Source of the DNA: Proteiniphilum sp. X52
Lineage (GTDB): Bacteria > Bacteroidota > Bacteroidia > Bacteroidales > Dysgonomonadaceae
Direction of reading: 5' to 3'
Assembly: GCF_003712195.1 (NCBI RefSeq)
Contig: NZ_RDSD01000005.1
Span: forward strand, 1 to 64,000
Length of the DNA: 64,000 nt
Position numbers and translations under genes: made by a program. The notes under the pieces were generated by a model. That model did not search any database. It was not told the DNA's origin and saw only the letters and a program-made list of their open reading frames with translations. This document shows positions 62,394 to 64,000 of the stretch, one piece after another (position 1 is the first letter of the stretch; each line of letters starts with the position of its first letter).

Positions 62394-62750
62394 CAAGACC
62401 TGAAATTTTAACTAATAAAAAGAAAGAAACCGGCAGGGATATAAATGAAACCTATTTTTTATTTCAAATACCTATAAGTAGGGATAAAACCGCGCTACTT
62501 GTGGTTATTGTTATTCTTTTACTAATTTTGCGTCGGAAAAGGAAGAGCTAACTGTTAGAACCAAGAATCAAGAACCAAGAATCAGTTTAAAAACAATGTG
62601 TTATCCGGAATCCGAAGTCGTTTTTCAACATGAGAGCATTGGGCAAATTGGCGAATAAGAGCCAGAGATAAGGCCGATGGTTTTATTTCAGCGGTCATAC
62701 CTGCTGGTTTGTTCGGATTCTTTTTTTTGTTTCGCATAACTTGCCTTCCG

Positions 62751-62942
62751 AGAAACTGTTTTGAATTTCACGAGAAATCATATCACACTTGTTTTCCACT
62801 CTTTCATCTTGTTTTTTGCCCTTTTCCCCGCCTTCGAATTTTCACTTCTTTCAAGTAGCCCGCCACATTGCAATAAATGAAATTCCAAATCCATCGAAAA
62901 ATGGTTAAAAGACAATGGATGAAAAAATTCAAAACAGTTTCT
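62751..62942. mobile_element. MITE-like element, copy 3 (complete)
   Basis: A 192-bp element in the orientation of copy 1. Ends AGAAACTGTTTTGAATTT (from 62751) and AAAATTCAAAACAGTTTCT (to 62942) are near-perfect inverted repeats. Interior words TTTTTTGCCCTTTT, GCCCGCCACATT and CCAAATCCATC match copy 1 with scattered base changes. No clear target-site duplication. It lies 127 bp upstream of the TlpA-like gene. Confidence 0.8.
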
Positions 62943-63037
62943 AACTTATTTGGTAAGATTAGAACGCTCGCAAAGACCTTTTTATTGCAACAGGTTGAAA
63001 AAAAAGCAAAAAACACTTTTCATCAAACCTTTTTACA

Positions 63038-63045
63038 TATCTTTG
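63038..63045 (+). promoter_or_regulatory. -7 box of the TlpA-like gene
   Basis: TATCTTTG, exact match to TAnnTTTG, 23 bp before the ATG at 63069. The upstream TTTT near 63017 is a weak -33. Confidence 0.6.
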
Positions 63046-63068
63046 TCGTGATTTAATTATAAAAAAGA

Positions 63069-64000
63069 ATGAAAATGAGAAAACTAGTTTATCTTTTTAT
63101 TGCTGTTAGCGCGCTTTTTTCGTGTCAAAATAACAATAAATATACAATCCAGGGTACCGTAACCGGTGATGCTTATGAAGGAACCAGCGTTTATTTGCAG
63201 CAAATGACCGAGAATGCGATGGTGGCAACCGATTCGGCTATTGTCCAAAATGGGACTTTCTCTTTCTCGGGAATGGCTGATACCGCGGTGCTTCGTTTTA
63301 TCGCACTGGATGAGACTGTGGATCCGCAACAAGAACGCAGAATACCGGTATTGGTGGAACCGGGCAAACTGGAAGTGACTTTCGATACCGTAGTTACGGT
63401 AAAAGGCACAAAAATAAATGATGCTTATACCAATTTCAGGTTGCAACAAAGAGAGCTGGTGCAAAATATCAGAAGTATTATAGGACAATACAACAGCCAA
63501 AATGCGGCAGGCACAATGACTGAAGAGCAGGATGCCCAATTGCAACAATCTTACGAAGAAATCAATAAGCAATTGACCGATCTCAATTTCAATTTTATCA
63601 AGGATAACATTGATAATAAACTGGGCGAATTTGTTTTTCAAAACTCTTCTTCCATGTTTGAGGCAGAACAGCAAAAAGAGATCCTTGATCTTGCCGGCGA
63701 AGAATTCAAATCCACAGAGAGGATTCAACGTGTGAGAAAGAGACTTGAAAATCTTGAGAATGTGGCCGTGGGTAAGAAATTTGTTGATTTTACTTTGAAG
63801 GATACTGAAGGGAATGAGGTTTCTCTCTCCGATTATGCCGGTAAAGGGAATTATGTGTTGGTCGATTTTTGGGCTGCCTGGTGCGGACCTTGTCGTCAGG
63901 AGATGCCTAATGTTGTTGCGGCATATGACAAATATAAAGCAAAAGGATTTGAGGTGGTAGGCGTGTCGCTTGATCAGGAACATACACGTTGGGTACAGGG
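63069..64000 (+). CDS. TlpA/ResA-like thiol-disulfide lipoprotein with DUF4369 domain (partial)
   Basis: Runs off the right edge; 310 residues are visible. Lipoprotein signal MKMRKLVYLFIAVSALFSC (Cys 19). Residues about 25 to 120 are DUF4369 (YTIQGTVTGDAYEGTSVYLQ, IPVLVEPGKLEV), followed by a helical linker and then a thioredoxin fold beginning at GKKFVDFTLKDTEG, with the redox site FWAAWCGPCRQEM. It is probably a periplasmic or outer-membrane disulfide reductase; such proteins in Bacteroidetes are linked to nutrient stress and cytochrome maturation. Confidence 0.9.
   Translation, partial: MKMRKLVYLFIAVSALFSCQNNNKYTIQGTVTGDAYEGTSVYLQQMTENAMVATDSAIVQNGTFSFSGMADTAVLRFIALDETVDPQQERRIPVLVEPGKLEVTFDTVVTVKGTKINDAYTNFRLQQRELVQNIRSIIGQYNSQNAAGTMTEEQDAQLQQSYEEINKQLTDLNFNFIKDNIDNKLGEFVFQNSSSMFEAEQQKEILDLAGEEFKSTERIQRVRKRLENLENVAVGKKFVDFTLKDTEGNEVSLSDYAGKGNYVLVDFWAAWCGPCRQEMPNVVAAYDKYKAKGFEVVGVSLDQEHTRWVQ

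Larger units (their letters stand above)
62353..63068. other. Regulatory and repeat-rich spacer before the TlpA-like gene
   Basis: Contains the kinase promoter (62364-62393), AAGAATCAAGAACCAAGA repeats at 62550-62587, MITE-like copy 3 (62751-62942) and a -7 box (63038-63045). A 66-residue plus-strand frame at 62351-62551 has one hydrophobic stretch but nothing else to support it. Confidence 0.6.

Noticed and set aside
62351-62551. 66-residue plus-strand frame with a hydrophobic stretch
   Set aside because: It lies across the kinase promoter, has no homology that I recognise, and its end is low-complexity (LLLILRRKRK).

Overview
The window looks like a chromosome segment of an anaerobic Bacteroidales bacterium, most likely near Dysgonomonadaceae (Proteiniphilum/Petrimonas type). 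The supports are SusC/SusD pairs, DUF4959/DUF5000/DUF4998 surface lipoproteins, an XylR-type AraC regulator, a one-protein hybrid two-component sensor, Bacteroidetes promoters (TTTG, about 19 nt, TAnnTTTG) and no Shine-Dalgarno sites. The family-level placement is inference; the phylum is secure.

Positions 1 to about 40.5 kb are an accessory glycan-catabolism region, entirely on the minus strand. In transcription order: an XylR-like regulator; a FucP-type sugar permease; nagA and nagB; two Gfo/Idh/MocA-type oxidoreductases, ApbE, a third Gfo/Idh/MocA protein and a small membrane protein; a gene-free kilobase; a SusD with no SusC partner; a DUF5107-TPR protein; a GH123-like lipoprotein; GH27; GH109; a GH36-like enzyme; an esterase; a GH20-like Tat protein; a remnant of a DegT/StrS aminotransferase; a large secreted protein; a chimeric esterase/phosphatase fragment; and a second PUL core of SusC, SusD and two DUF lipoproteins followed by a GHL10 protein and another TIM-barrel lipoprotein. 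GH109, GH123, GH27/GH36 and nagA/nagB together point to glycans containing N-acetylgalactosamine or N-acetylglucosamine plus alpha-galactose. This is inference.

From 41 kb to the right edge the window is mostly housekeeping. rpsO has a textbook promoter and terminator. A plus-strand block follows (nadB, folP, cdaA, recF, DUF721), converging with a long minus-strand block: beta-barrel protein, secG, TPR protein, lptE, sigma-54 activator; then acyltransferase, phosphohexomutase, DUF4827 lipoprotein, nrnA, comEC, rpe, a small secreted protein and a TPR hybrid histidine kinase. A TlpA-like lipoprotein gene runs off the right edge.

The least expected signals are non-coding or chimeric: a roughly 193-bp MITE-like element with 19-bp terminal inverted repeats in three copies, one starting in the nadB stop codon; a roughly 70-bp upstream element with conserved internal spacing in front of three minus-strand units; a roughly 90-nt candidate small RNA or attenuated leader with its own promoter and terminator; a fused esterase/phosphatase gene; a GHL10 protein with an inserted domain; and an ApbE without a signal peptide among exported oxidoreductases.
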